DNA of 64,000 nt, taken from Pseudo-nitzschia pungens. Its lineage: Eukaryota; Bacillariophyta; Bacillariophyceae; Bacillariales; Bacillariaceae. Every line of letters begins with the position of its first letter. The stretch's first letter is position 1. Below the pieces are notes generated by a model, which was not told where the DNA came from, did no database searches, and was given only the letters and a program-made list of their open reading frames with translations. Made by a program: the position numbers and the translations under genes. This document shows, piece by piece, positions 22,167-32,446 of the stretch. Where the stretch lies: the NCBI GenBank assembly GCA_037355855.1, contig CM074768.1, positions 1,364,001-1,428,000 of the forward strand, in the 5' to 3' direction.

Positions 22167-22609
22167 CAGGACCTTCCGGAACAAAGATAGTTTTCGATGC
22201 GCGGACCGCGCGATTTTTTATTGCAGTTAGTCATTTTGAGGGTATCCCCTTAAATTAATTATCTCCCCCAAAGAAACTCGCATTTTTTGGGATCGAAAAA
22301 AGTGCGGATTTTCATGGGGCTAAAAAACTCGCATTTTTGCTCTAGAAAAAAAAACACGTATATACAGCAATAAATGCAAGTTTTCAGCAGAAATTAGCAG
22401 AAAAATGCGAGTTTCAGCAGAAAAATGCGAGTTTCAGCAAAAAAATGCGAGTTTCAGCAAAAAAATGCGAGTTTTCTATACAAAATGCGAGTTTTCTTTG
22501 GGAAAATGAGTGTTTTCAACAAAATTTTCAACAAAAACTCGATTTGAATGAGCCAATCAAAAAGTTCGATTTTCCAGTACAAATTGTACAGGGATTTATG
22601 TAGAAAAAA

Positions 22610-23010
22610 AAATAATACAGGGGGGACGACAGCAATCAGCAACGCGTCGATAATACCGTACAGGGGGGGACAGCAAGCAGCAAGCAGCAACAACACATCG
22701 ATAATACAGGGGGACAGCAAGCAGCAACGCGTCGATAATACAGGGGGGGGGGACAGCAAGCAGCAGCAAGCAGCAACGCGTCGATAATACAGGGGGGGGG
22801 ACAGCAAGCAGCAAGCAGCAATGCGTCGATAATACAGGGGGGAGAGCAAGCAGCAGCAAGCAGCAACGCGTCGATAATACAGGGGGGGACAGCAAACAGC
22901 AACGCGTCGATAATACAGGGGGGGACAGCAAGCAGCAGCAAGCAGCAACACGTCGATAATACAGGGGGGGGACAGCAAGCAGCAAGCAGCAACGCGTCAG
23001 CATAATTTTA
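22610..23010. repeat. CGTCGATAATACAGGGGG minisatellite, about ten units
   Basis: Units of 34-45 bp: CGTCGATAATACAGGGGGG followed by a variable number of ACAGCAAGCAGCA triplet-like blocks. G-run length varies from five to nine. It is the reverse-orientation counterpart of 13120-13270 and about two to three times longer. Confidence 0.9.
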
Positions 23011-23412
23011 ATTAAGAACCTCTCTTAGCAAATCGACTCCCTCGTCGCTGCTCCTCTATTAACAAATCGACTCTGCTGTTGCGCCTCGACTCCGTCGTTT
23101 TGCCTCTATTAGCAAATCGACTCCATCGTGACTCGACTACATTGTTGCGCCTCTATTAAAATAAGTTGACAAAACGACTCCGTCGTTTTGCCTCTATTAA
23201 CAAATCGACTCCCTCATCAAAAAAAAAATTTTGCAAAGAAAACTCGCACTTTTTCTGTCCGTTGAATGAAACTCGCATTTAATGCGAGTTGAAAAAGAAC
23301 GTTTTTTTTAGTCCCGTGAAAACTTGCACTTTTTGGTCTCGAAAAAAGTGCGGAAAAAAAGTGCGAGTTTATCCCCCTAAAATTGAGCTCCAAAAGGGGG
23401 GATGAGCATTGA

Positions 23413-23957
23413 CCAGGAACATTATGGAAAAAAGTTTTTTTGACAAAATTTCCATATTCATGCGCGTTGCGCGCAATAAAATTGATGTATTTTTTAACGG
23501 CTGTTTTTTGTTGAATATCCACTTTAACGGCTGTACGAGTACGCAGAGTGTCCTCAAAACTGTCCTCAAAACGTGTCCTCAAAAAGTGTCCTCAACGATT
23601 TTGTCCTCAACAGACTGTCCTCAACCATTATGTCCTCAAAAATTATGTCCTCAACGTTTTGTCCTCAACCTCTATGACTTCAACGTTGAGGTTGAGGACA
23701 AAACGTTGAGGACATAATTTTTGAGGACATAATGGTTGAGGACAGTCTGTTGAGGACAAAATCGTTGAGGACACTTTTTGAGGACAATCGTTTTTTGAGG
23801 ACAAAGATGACGGTTGAAGACCGTTAAATTATGGTCGCTCTTCTATAAATATAGAAGAGCCGTTATTGCCCTAAGATTTTTTGAGAGTAGTCGCGCGCAC
23901 AATGCGCATGAAAATGGAAATTTTCCAGAAAAGTTTTTTTTTCCATAATGTTCCAGG
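23413..23957. mobile_element. Fold-back MITE, family A, copy 1 (nested in family B)
   Basis: Left end CCAGGAACATTATGGAAAAAA...AAATTTCCATATTCATGCGCG is mirrored at the right by CGCATGAAAATGGAAATTTTCC...CCATAATGTTCCAGG. The centre is a large palindrome of TGTCCTCAA units and their complement. No coding capacity. A second, truncated copy starts at 24023 and a short third copy is at 51614-51801. Confidence 0.85.
23556..23812. repeat. Palindromic array of TGTCCTCAA / TTGAGGACA
   Basis: About nine TGTCCTCAA units separated by 6-9 variable bases run to about 23680, and their complements TTGAGGACA return in mirror order to 23812. Spacers pair too (for example CGATTT, CAGTCTG, CCATTA), so the RNA or single strand would form one long hairpin centred near 23685. 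Confidence 0.9.
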
Positions 23958-24022
23958 TCGACTGAAAATAGCGCAGTCTGCGCGAAATATTTTCAGTTCC
24001 GGAAGGTCCAGAACCAGACCTC

Positions 24023-24345
24023 CAGGAACATTATGGAAAAAAGTTTTTTTGAGAAAATTTCCATATTCATGCGCGTCGCGCAATAAAATTGATGTAATTT
24101 TCAACAGCTGTTTTTTGTTGAATATCCACTTTAACGGCTGTACGAGTAAGTAGAGTGTCCTCAAAACTGTCCTCAAAACTGTCCTCAAAATGTGTCCTCA
24201 AAAAGTGTCCTCAAAAAGTGTCCTCAACGATTTTGTCCTCAACAGTCTGTCCTCAACCATTATGTCCTCAACAATTATGTCCTCAACATTTTGTCCTCAA
24301 CCTCTATGACTTAAATGTTGAGGACATAATTGTTGAGGACATAAT
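24023..24345. mobile_element. Family A MITE, copy 2, 3'-truncated
   Basis: Begins CAGGAACATTATGGAAAAAAG as in 23413 and has the same leading arm and eleven TGTCCTCAA units. It has only two complement units (TTGAGGACATAAT) before unrelated sequence begins near 24345. It starts 12 bp after the right end of the family B element. Confidence 0.82.
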
Positions 24346-24957
24346 CAATCCTACCTGTCATGAATCAATTACGTGTGCAATTAATTAATTTTGCATGTAT
24401 CTAAAAATTAATCACGCCAATAATTATGGAGACAGTAGTATGTGTGTAATGAAAATTAATTATGTGCAACACCTTTCTGGTTTACTGCATCGCCCTGTAA
24501 AAACAAAAACATAATGCCTGCATTTTAATTTCTGACTGCTCCTGTTTCAGTGCTACTACAGTACAAATTGGCAGATCTCTGGTGGTAAACATACCGAACT
24601 GAATTGTGTCCAATTTCTACTATGTCAAAAGAGCAGATATTGCCTGTGTAACATGCTGGCGTAGCCGTGTTACGAAGGACTCTAAATGATTATTGAATCC
24701 CGCATGTACTCCAATATATATGGTATTCAGGTATGTATGTTCAGTATATACACACACACAAATGAAACAGATTGGATATTCAAGTATCAAGATAAAACAT
24801 CAAGAGTCTCATGACTCGCTGATAATCCTCTACGGTCATTCATTCCATACTCAAGAAATCATTCCCATCTCGTAAAGTATTCAACCATTCTCTTTTGTAA
24901 CACAATTTTATAATTTATTAACCTTCCATCATTAAAATACCTCTATCGCGTACCACT

Positions 24958-25146
24958 TGCCGTGCACCAAAATACAGTCACGAGCGCACACGGGACTGGA
25001 TTAAGGATAAGGATAAAAACAATCGGCGAGTCGACAGAATCGCTGATTCGGAGGGCTCTTAGAACTGTAGCAAATAGACTAATCAATAGAGCTCACAATT
25101 TGCATATCACTACTATTCTAATCACTAGTAGACCCGGGGTATGGCA
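24958..25146 (+). repeat. 5' LTR, gypsy-2 copy 1
   Basis: 189 bp, TGCCGTGCACC to GGGGTATGGCA, with TGCC/GGCA terminal inversion. The next 14 bp (25147-25160, TGATTTTAAAATCA) form a perfect palindrome in the place of a primer-binding site. Confidence 0.93.
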
Positions 25147-25913
25147 TGATTTTAAAATCAAGCTGAGCGCTGACGACCATGAGCAGAAAGGAATCGATCG
25201 GCCTAGGGACCGACGGGACCGAAAGACTGCCAGAAAATGGAGGCGCAGAGAAGCAAAAAAAAAAAAAAAAAAAAAAAACAGGGAGAAGGATATCCAGTGT
25301 CTGCAGCACAAGGAAGACCGACCCCAGCAACTGTTGGCGCCCAAAGAAGGGAGCAACAGCAGCAACAGAGACACCTAAGGACCTAAACAGGACCATGGTC
25401 GACAAAAGAAATAATCGAATAAAATGAGTGTCGAAAAAGTGACACATAAACCAGTGAGTGGATTAATTGGACCAACACTGAGTGGATGGACAGACCGAAC
25501 AGGGGATGCCAACCACAACCGAAGTATACGGATATCCGGAAAGGTATATAATAAACACCCAAACACCACCAATCCCACGGGAAACGGGAAGTGGGACCGG
25601 CCCGGTGATTGCTTAATAGGGAAGCAACGCCGGAGAACCACGGGAATCGAATCCCACGAAATAAAAACAGAAACAACTCCGGAGAACCACAGGATTCCCG
25701 GGAGCTAAAGAGAGAAACAACTCCCACCACCAAGATGGATGAGAGCAAATCTTAGCAAAATCAGCTACTACACGAGTTATCGCGTGGAAACCAAATTTAG
25801 AAGCAAAAACTGGGACAACCACTCCTGCTCATTTCCACCCCAAATGACAACTTACAGAAATACTGTAACTAAACTAAACTAAAATAAAAAATAAAAAAAA
25901 AAACTGATTAACC
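25147..25913 (+). other. gypsy-2 copy 1 leader
   Basis: Untranslated leader between LTR and gag. It starts with the palindrome TGATTTTAAAATCA, then AGCTGAGCGCTGA. A run of about 22 A (25256-25277) is a local expansion: the inner copy has five A at this site. CTGTTGGCGCCC at 25331-25342 resembles a tRNA-Lys-type site but is 190 nt from the LTR and absent from copy 3. Confidence 0.75.
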
Positions 25914-27353
25914 ATGGCGACCAAAGGAACCAAACTGAAACCTTTCAACATCACACGGGAGGACTGGCCGGAAGACGCCACCACCGTAAAGATGAATGTA
26001 GACAGCGAACAGGGTGGAATCGCATTCAGCGACTACCTGAAGGTTCTCAATGGTACTGAAAGACCAGAACTCTTCCTTATCTGGAAGAGAGACTTTGACC
26101 AGAAAATTGCTGGCAATGACAAACTCCACGGAGACCAGAAATTGGAGGTTCTACAGAGAATTCTCTCTACTGAGGCACTCGCACTTGTCCAGCGAACGCT
26201 CGCTCGGACCTACTTGGCCGAACCAACCCACAAGGTCCATCACACCAGACACGTACAGAAAAAGATCCAAGAGATCGAACAAAGGGACCAAGCAAACATC
26301 CTGCTATCAATGGGGCGAGACGCCACCGAAACTCCCACGGGAGCCTCCAAGGAGACGGCAAAGGAGAAATCTCCAAACGCCGACAAAACCGACACAGCCA
26401 CGGCGAGATCGGACAAAGAATCGGAGACCGACAACCTCGAGTCCCCAATCCCAAAGAAAAAGGTCGCAAGCGCCCTCACCCAGTACTACCAATCCCAGGA
26501 GTACAGGAAGGATATCTTGGAGGAGTGCATGCATGTCCTCAAGCTCAAAATCTTTGGCAATGACCAACACGGCAAGCGCTCGTATATCGTCCTCCGACGA
26601 TTCATGCGAGGCATGCGCGTGGACCTCAAACATGGCATTAGAGCCTGGGCCAATCGAATGGCCGAACTCCAAAGCTATCTCCCAGAATGCCTCTGGGAAT
26701 GTGGCAGTGACCAAATGGAAACGCCAAGAAGTTTCACCCAAGGAGAAATGAAGGAAATCTTGGATTCCAACATGACCCACTCCCAACGCGAGAAGCTGGA
26801 GCACATTAGTTGGGACCTCTACACCCACTCCTTTAACACCACTATCGACAAGCTCGAAAACCTGGAAATCACCATCCGGAAGGAAGCAATAATGCAACAA
26901 CGCATCACCGACCTCGAAAAGCAGACCGGTGTCACCAAGAAGACTCCCAAGGCCGCATCTGGGGGAGGAACCCACCACGGGAAATCCCCTGGCAAAAAGA
27001 AGCGCCCTGCGGACAACAGCAACAAACAGCTATGCAAGACCTGTGGCAAGGTCCACGCCGGCAAATGCTGGAACCTAACCGGTGGTCCCTCCAAGAAGGG
27101 GAAGTTCGACCGGGAAACCATCAACCTGCTCAAGGAGCACTTTGTGGCAAAAGAACAAGACTCAGACGCTGAGCAACACTCCAAACCCCACTGGGGAAGG
27201 AATCTATCGAACCACGAGTACTCCTATGTACTGGCCACGGCCCAAGCTGACCACGAAGTCTCCGATGACGAGATTGACATCTCCGAGCGGGAACTCAAAG
27301 AGTACAGAAGGAAGTACAGAAAGACCTTTAAAAAGAAAGGATCCCACAACTGA
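25914..27353 (+). CDS. gypsy-2 Gag, copy 1
   Basis: 479 residues, intact. The capsid-like region covers about residues 1-110 and 190-330, with EECMHVLKLKIFGNDQHGKRSY and MTHSQREKLEHI blocks, separated by an acidic/Lys linker with a KKK cluster. A short zinc knuckle LCKTCGKVHAGKCW has Cys374, Cys377, His381 and Cys385 (C-x2-C-x3-H-x3-C), one residue shorter at two places than the classical CCHC. It ends in a charged tail. The UGA stop (27351-27353) is followed at once by ATG of pol in the same frame. The ATG at 25914 is in ACCATGG context. Confidence 0.9.
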   Translation: MATKGTKLKPFNITREDWPEDATTVKMNVDSEQGGIAFSDYLKVLNGTERPELFLIWKRDFDQKIAGNDKLHGDQKLEVLQRILSTEALALVQRTLARTYLAEPTHKVHHTRHVQKKIQEIEQRDQANILLSMGRDATETPTGASKETAKEKSPNADKTDTATARSDKESETDNLESPIPKKKVASALTQYYQSQEYRKDILEECMHVLKLKIFGNDQHGKRSYIVLRRFMRGMRVDLKHGIRAWANRMAELQSYLPECLWECGSDQMETPRSFTQGEMKEILDSNMTHSQREKLEHISWDLYTHSFNTTIDKLENLEITIRKEAIMQQRITDLEKQTGVTKKTPKAASGGGTHHGKSPGKKKRPADNSNKQLCKTCGKVHAGKCWNLTGGPSKKGKFDRETINLLKEHFVAKEQDSDAEQHSKPHWGRNLSNHEYSYVLATAQADHEVSDDEIDISERELKEYRRKYRKTFKKKGSHN

Positions 27354-30079
27354 ATGACTTCTGATACCACCCACACCGGACCGCGCGTAATCAACCGATT
27401 CGCAGACGTCTGTGTGGAGGTATTGGACCACAAGGGAAGGGGGAGGATGCTCCGGGGCCTACTCGACTCCGGGTGCTCCAAATCCATAATCCTAAGACAC
27501 TTTGTCGACCGCAGTCAACTTACGAACCGGGACCAACGATCTGTCACCTATAATACCTATGGGGGCAAATTTCGAACAAAGTCCGCGGCTTCAGTGGGAC
27601 TGAAGTTGATAGAGTTTTCAAACTCAAAGACCATCAAGTGGACCTTCCAAGTGGATGAATACCATCACCACGAAGAGGTACCCTATGACGTGATCATAGG
27701 ATCTGACCTAATGGCACAATTGGGACTGGATATCAAATACAGCTCCCGAACAATCTCATGGCAAGGTGACTCCATCCCCATGAAGGGAATGGGGGAACTC
27801 GCTAACCCGGACAAATGTGAGGCCGTATTCTTTGCCAACACACAAAGTCCAATCCTCCAACAGGAGGAAGAAAGGCAAGCCAAGATCCTGGACGCCGACT
27901 ACTCCAAAGTAGATATAGACTCCATGGTCAACGACCTGGAGATCACAGACGCGTCTAAGGAGGCCCTGAAGAAAACATTGAAGAAGTTCCCCACACTCTT
28001 TGGAGGAGGTCTGGGACTGCTCAAGAATATTGAACCGGTATCTATTGAACTCCAACCAGGGGTTAAACCGGTCAGGCAGAGGTACTATTCAGTACCCCAT
28101 GCCTTTGAACAAGCACTCCGGAAGGAAATCAACAGGCTCTGTGACATTGGAGTCCTGGAGAAACTTCCACATGATGATGACTCACCATGGGCATCACCGA
28201 CGTTCTGTCAACCCAAAAAGATAGGGGACATACGAGTCCTTACGGACTTTCGGAAGATGAATGCAGCCATTCAACGAAAGCCGTTCCCCCTACCACGCAT
28301 TGGGGAAACCATCCAAAGACTACAGAAATTTAAGTCTGCTACGGCACTGGACTTATCCCAAGGGTACTACACCATCCCCATCTGCAAAGAGAGCCAGAAA
28401 ATCTGCTCTACCATCTTGCCGTGGGGAAAGTATGCCTACAAGCGATTGGCTATGGGGATCGCATGCGCACCGGATATCTTCCAGTCCGTCATGATGAACC
28501 TACTCGGCGACCTGGACTATGTCCTCGTCTACATCGACGACATCTTAATCATCCAACGAGAGGGGGAATCTGAGCAGGATCACCTCGACAAAATCGATAC
28601 AGTCCTACAGAGACTGGATGACGCTGGCTTTCGAGCCAACCTTCGAAAATCCTTCTTCATGCAAAAAGAAGTGGAGTATTTGGGTTTTCTACTAACAACA
28701 GAGGGCATTCAACCCCAGCCAAAGAAACTGGAGGCGATGAAGCGCCTGGAACCCCCCAAGAACACCAAGCAACTCAAGATGTTCCTTGGGATGGTCAATT
28801 TTTACAGGGACATGTGGAAGCGCCGCTCCCACATCCTGGCCCCCCTCAACAAGCTTGCAGGGAAAAAGGGAAAACTGAACTGGTACTGGGGCTCAGCAGA
28901 GCAGAAAGCTTTCATGGAGGCGAAGAGGATGCTCGCAGACGAAGCAAAGCTTGCATTCCCAGACTTTACGAAACCATTTCATCTCTACTCCGACGCCAGC
29001 GACAGGCAACTGGGAGCAACTGTATGCCAAGATGGCAAGCCCCTTGGTTTCTACACCCGGAAGCTGAACTCGGCGCAGCTCAACTACACGGTTGGAGAGA
29101 AAGAACTCCTGGGCATAGTAGAAGGGCTAAAAGCGTTTGAGGGAATCCTACGAGGACAAGATGTAATTATTCACACAGACCACCTTAACCTGCTCTATCA
29201 GCAGATGCCCACCCAAAGGATGGTCCGATGGAGACTCCTCATGGAGGAGTTCCACCCCGTAGTCAAGCACGTTGCTGGCAAAGACAACGATGCAGCAGAC
29301 GCGCTGTCTCGCCTGGACATTACAGATGACCCAGCGGACACAGTGGAATGGCTACCACCAAATAAGCCCCTCACCTACGCGGATGAGGAAGAGCACCTCC
29401 GGCAACTCCTATTCCCGCTTGGAGAAGCGCCGGAAGAATTCCAGGGCAATAGTGCATTCCCACTTGCCCCGGATATGATTCAGTTCTACCAGCAACAGGA
29501 CACAGGAATCGTGAATGCTCTGGAAAAAGACAATCGACTAACCACCAAAATAGTGGAAGGTTACAACCTAATCCACAAAGAAGGAAAGATTCTGATTCCC
29601 GACAAACTCAAGGACAGAGTCATGGAATGGTACCACAGCATGTTGGTCCATCCCGGAGAAAAGAGAATGGAACAGAGCATACGCTCGGTGTTCACCTGGA
29701 AAGGCCTACGAAAGGACGTTCAGGATCTCTGTAAACACTGTCACACGTGCCAGATGTTCAAAAAGAGTGGCCGGAAGAAGTATGGACTACTACCGGAGAA
29801 AGCAGTGGAAGTCACCAAATGGCAGAGGGTCAATGTGGACCTCTGGGGACCCGCAACTGTCCACAATAAAAATGGTAAAGACTACCACATCCATGTTCTC
29901 ACCATGGTGGATCCAGTGACCGGATGGTTTGAATTGGCCCATCTAAAGGACTCGCCAAACGCAGCAGAAACTCAACGTTTGTTAGACAGTATCTGGCTAG
30001 CAAGGTATCCGCGCCCAAAGGAAATTGGCTTTGATGGCGGGAGCGAGTTCAAAGCGGAGTTCCAAGAGCTCTGTGATAA
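27354..30079 (+). pseudogene. gypsy-2 pol, copy 1, 5' part (split by nested element)
   Basis: Protease LLDSGCSKSI, RT with FCQPKKIGDIRVLTDFRKMN and YIDD, RNase H with LYSDASDRQLGA and EKELLGIVEGL, the integrase zinc-binding region and most of the integrase core up to FDGGSEF...ELCD are all open. At 30079 the LTR of copy 2 begins and the frame runs into it. The remainder resumes after the duplicated GATAA at 35943. No other lesion is seen, so this pol was intact until the nested insertion. Confidence 0.9.
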
Positions 30080-30272
30080 TGCCGTGCACCGGAAGACAGT
30101 CACGAGTCCACTCGGGACTGGATTAAGAATAAGGATAAAAACAATTAGCGAGTCGACGGAATCGCCGACTGCTCTGGAGAGCTCTTAGAACTGCAACAGA
30201 TAGACTAACCAATAGAGCTCACAATTTGCATATCACTACTATTCTAATCACTAGTAGACCCGGGGTATGGCA
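30080..30272 (+). repeat. 5' LTR, gypsy-2 copy 2
   Basis: 193 bp, TGCCGTGCACCGG to GGGGTATGGCA; followed by the palindrome TGATTTTAAAATCA (30273-30286). It differs from the outer LTR by scattered substitutions and small indels, so the two copies are separate lineages. Confidence 0.93.
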
Positions 30273-31012
30273 TGATTTTAAAATCAAGCTGAGCGCTGAT
30301 GACCATGAGCAGAAAGGTACCGATCGATCAAAAAGGACGACGAGACCGAAAGACTGCCAAAAATGGAGGCGCAGAGAAGCAAAAACAGGGAGAAGGATAT
30401 CCAGTGTCTGCAGCACAAGGAAGACGGACCCTAGCAACTGTTGGCGCCCAAAGAAGGGAGCAACAGCAGCAACAGAGACACCTGAGTGCCTAAACAGGAC
30501 CATGGTCGACAACAAAAAAATAATCGAAAATAATGAGTGCCGAAAAAGAGACACATAATCCAGTGAGTGGACTAGTTGGACCAACACCGAGTGGACGGAC
30601 AGACCAAAAAGGGTATGCCGACCAAAACCAGAACATATAAATATCCGGACAGGTATAGAATAAATACCTAAACACCACTAATCCCACGGGAAACGGGAAG
30701 TGGGACCGGCCCGGTGACGACTTAATAGAGAAGCAACGCCGGAGAACCACGGGAACCGAATCCCACGAAATAAAAAACAGAAACAACTCCGGGGAACCAC
30801 AGAATTCCCGTGAGCTAAAGAGAGAAACAACTCCCACCTCTGGACAAACCAGGGGGAGAATCAGTTACAACATGAGTTATCACGAGAGCAGTGGAAACCC
30901 AGCAAACAAACTGGAGGACCTGAGCAATCACTTTTTGCTCAGTCGCAACACAAACAGCAAAAATAACAGAAATACTGTAACTAAACTAAACTAAAATAAA
31001 AACTGATTAACC

Positions 31013-32446
31013 ATGGCGGCTAAAGGAACCAAACTGAAGCCCTTTAACATCGTTCGGGAGGATTGGCCAGAAGACGCCACCACCGTAAAGATGAATGTAG
31101 ACAGTGAACAGGGTGGAATCGCATTCAGTGACTACCTGAAAGTCCTCAATGGTACTGAAAGACCAGAACTCTTCCTCATCTGGAAAAGAGACTTTGACCA
31201 GAAAATTGCTGGCAATGACAAACTCCACGGAGACCAGAAACTGGAGGTTCTACAAAGAATCCTCACTACCGAGGCTCTCGGACTTGTCCAACGAACACTC
31301 CAGCGGACCTACTTGGCAGAACCGAACCACAAGATCCACAGTACCAAACGAGTACAGAGAAAGATCCAGGAAATCGAACAACGAGACCAGGCAAACATCC
31401 TATTATCGATGGGACAAGACGCAACTCCCACGGGAGCCACCAAGGAAAAGGCAAAGGAGAAATCTCCAAACGCCGACAAAACCGACACAGCCACGGCGAG
31501 ATCGGACAACGAATCGGAGACCGACAACAACCTCGAGTCCCCAATCCCAAAGAAAAAGGTCGCAAGCGCCCTCACCCAGTACTACCAATCCCAGGAGTAC
31601 AGAAAGGATGTCATCGAGGAATGCATGCATGCCCTCAAACTCAAAATCTTTGGCAATGACCAACACGGCAAGCGCTCGTATATCGTCCTCCGACGATTCA
31701 TGCGAGGCATGCGCGTGGACCTCAAACATGGCATTAGAGCCTGGGCCAATCGAATGGCCGAACTCCAAAGCTACCTCCCAGACTGCCTCTGGGAATGTGG
31801 CAGTGACCAAATGGAAACACCAAGAAGTTTCACCCAAGGAGAAATGAAGGAAATCTTGGATTCCAACATGACCCACTCCCAACGCGAGAAGCTGGAGCAC
31901 ATTAGTTGGGACCTCTACACCCACTCCTTTAACACCACTATCGACAAGCTCGAAAACCTGGAAATCACCATCCGGAAGGAAGCAATAATGCAACAACGCA
32001 TCACCGACCTCGAAAAGCAGACCGGTGTCACCAAGAAGACCCCCAAGGCCGCATCTGGGGGAGGAACCCACCACGGGAAATCCCCTGGCAAAAAGAAGCG
32101 CCCTGCGGACAACAGCAACAAACAGCTATGCAAGACCTGTGGCAAGGTCCACGCCGGCAAATGCTGGAACCTAACCGGCGGACCCCCCAAGAAGGGAAAG
32201 TTCGACCGGGAGACGCTCAACTTGCTCAAGGAGCATTTTGTAGCAAAGGAAGACTCAGACAACGAGCAGTACTCCAAACCCCACTGGGGAAGGAACTTAT
32301 CAAATCACGAGTACTCCTATGTACTGGCCACGGCCCAAGCCGACCACGAAGTCTCCAATGACGAGATCGACATCTCTGATCGGGAACTCAAAGAGTACAG
32401 AAGAAAGTACAGAAAAACCTTCAAAAAGAAAGGATCCCACAACTGA
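31013..32446 (+). CDS. gypsy-2 Gag, copy 2
   Basis: 477 residues, full length, with the same blocks and short zinc knuckle as copy 1. The start is in ACCATGG context after a 740-nt leader. It stops at UGA (32444-32446), and pol ATG follows directly in frame. Most changes from copy 1 lie in the acidic linker; the capsid and knuckle regions are nearly the same, as expected for a protein under selection until recently. Confidence 0.92.
   Translation: MAAKGTKLKPFNIVREDWPEDATTVKMNVDSEQGGIAFSDYLKVLNGTERPELFLIWKRDFDQKIAGNDKLHGDQKLEVLQRILTTEALGLVQRTLQRTYLAEPNHKIHSTKRVQRKIQEIEQRDQANILLSMGQDATPTGATKEKAKEKSPNADKTDTATARSDNESETDNNLESPIPKKKVASALTQYYQSQEYRKDVIEECMHALKLKIFGNDQHGKRSYIVLRRFMRGMRVDLKHGIRAWANRMAELQSYLPDCLWECGSDQMETPRSFTQGEMKEILDSNMTHSQREKLEHISWDLYTHSFNTTIDKLENLEITIRKEAIMQQRITDLEKQTGVTKKTPKAASGGGTHHGKSPGKKKRPADNSNKQLCKTCGKVHAGKCWNLTGGPPKKGKFDRETLNLLKEHFVAKEDSDNEQYSKPHWGRNLSNHEYSYVLATAQADHEVSNDEIDISDRELKEYRRKYRKTFKKKGSHN

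Larger units (their letters stand above)
22167..24011. mobile_element. Minisatellite-rich MITE, family B, copy 2 (opposite orientation, interrupted)
   Basis: CAGGACCTTCCGGAAC at the left and GTTCCGGAAGGTCCAG at the right bound it. Relative to copy 1 (12635-13701) the interior is inverted: ACTCGCATTTTT blocks first (22275-22500), then the expanded CGTCGATAATACAGGGGGG array, then the CGACTCC/CTCTATTAACAAAT array, then AAAAAGTGCGAGTTT blocks. A family A MITE (23413-23957) is inserted near its right end and separates the right subterminal sequence from the body. Confidence 0.82.

Noticed and set aside
22454..23003. Cys/Leu-rich frames of 118-174 codons
   Set aside because: Translations of the CGTCGATAATACAGGGGG minisatellite in three frames; no independent support.
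25335..25342. TGGCGCCC as a tRNA-Lys-type primer-binding site of gypsy-2
   Set aside because: It lies about 190 nt past the 5' LTR and is missing from copy 3, whereas a primer-binding site must adjoin the LTR.
27351..27353. UGA reassigned to an amino acid in this genome
   Set aside because: UGA ends the plastid-type gene at 44950 and the 1276-aa gene at 16093 in natural positions, so the standard code is in use.
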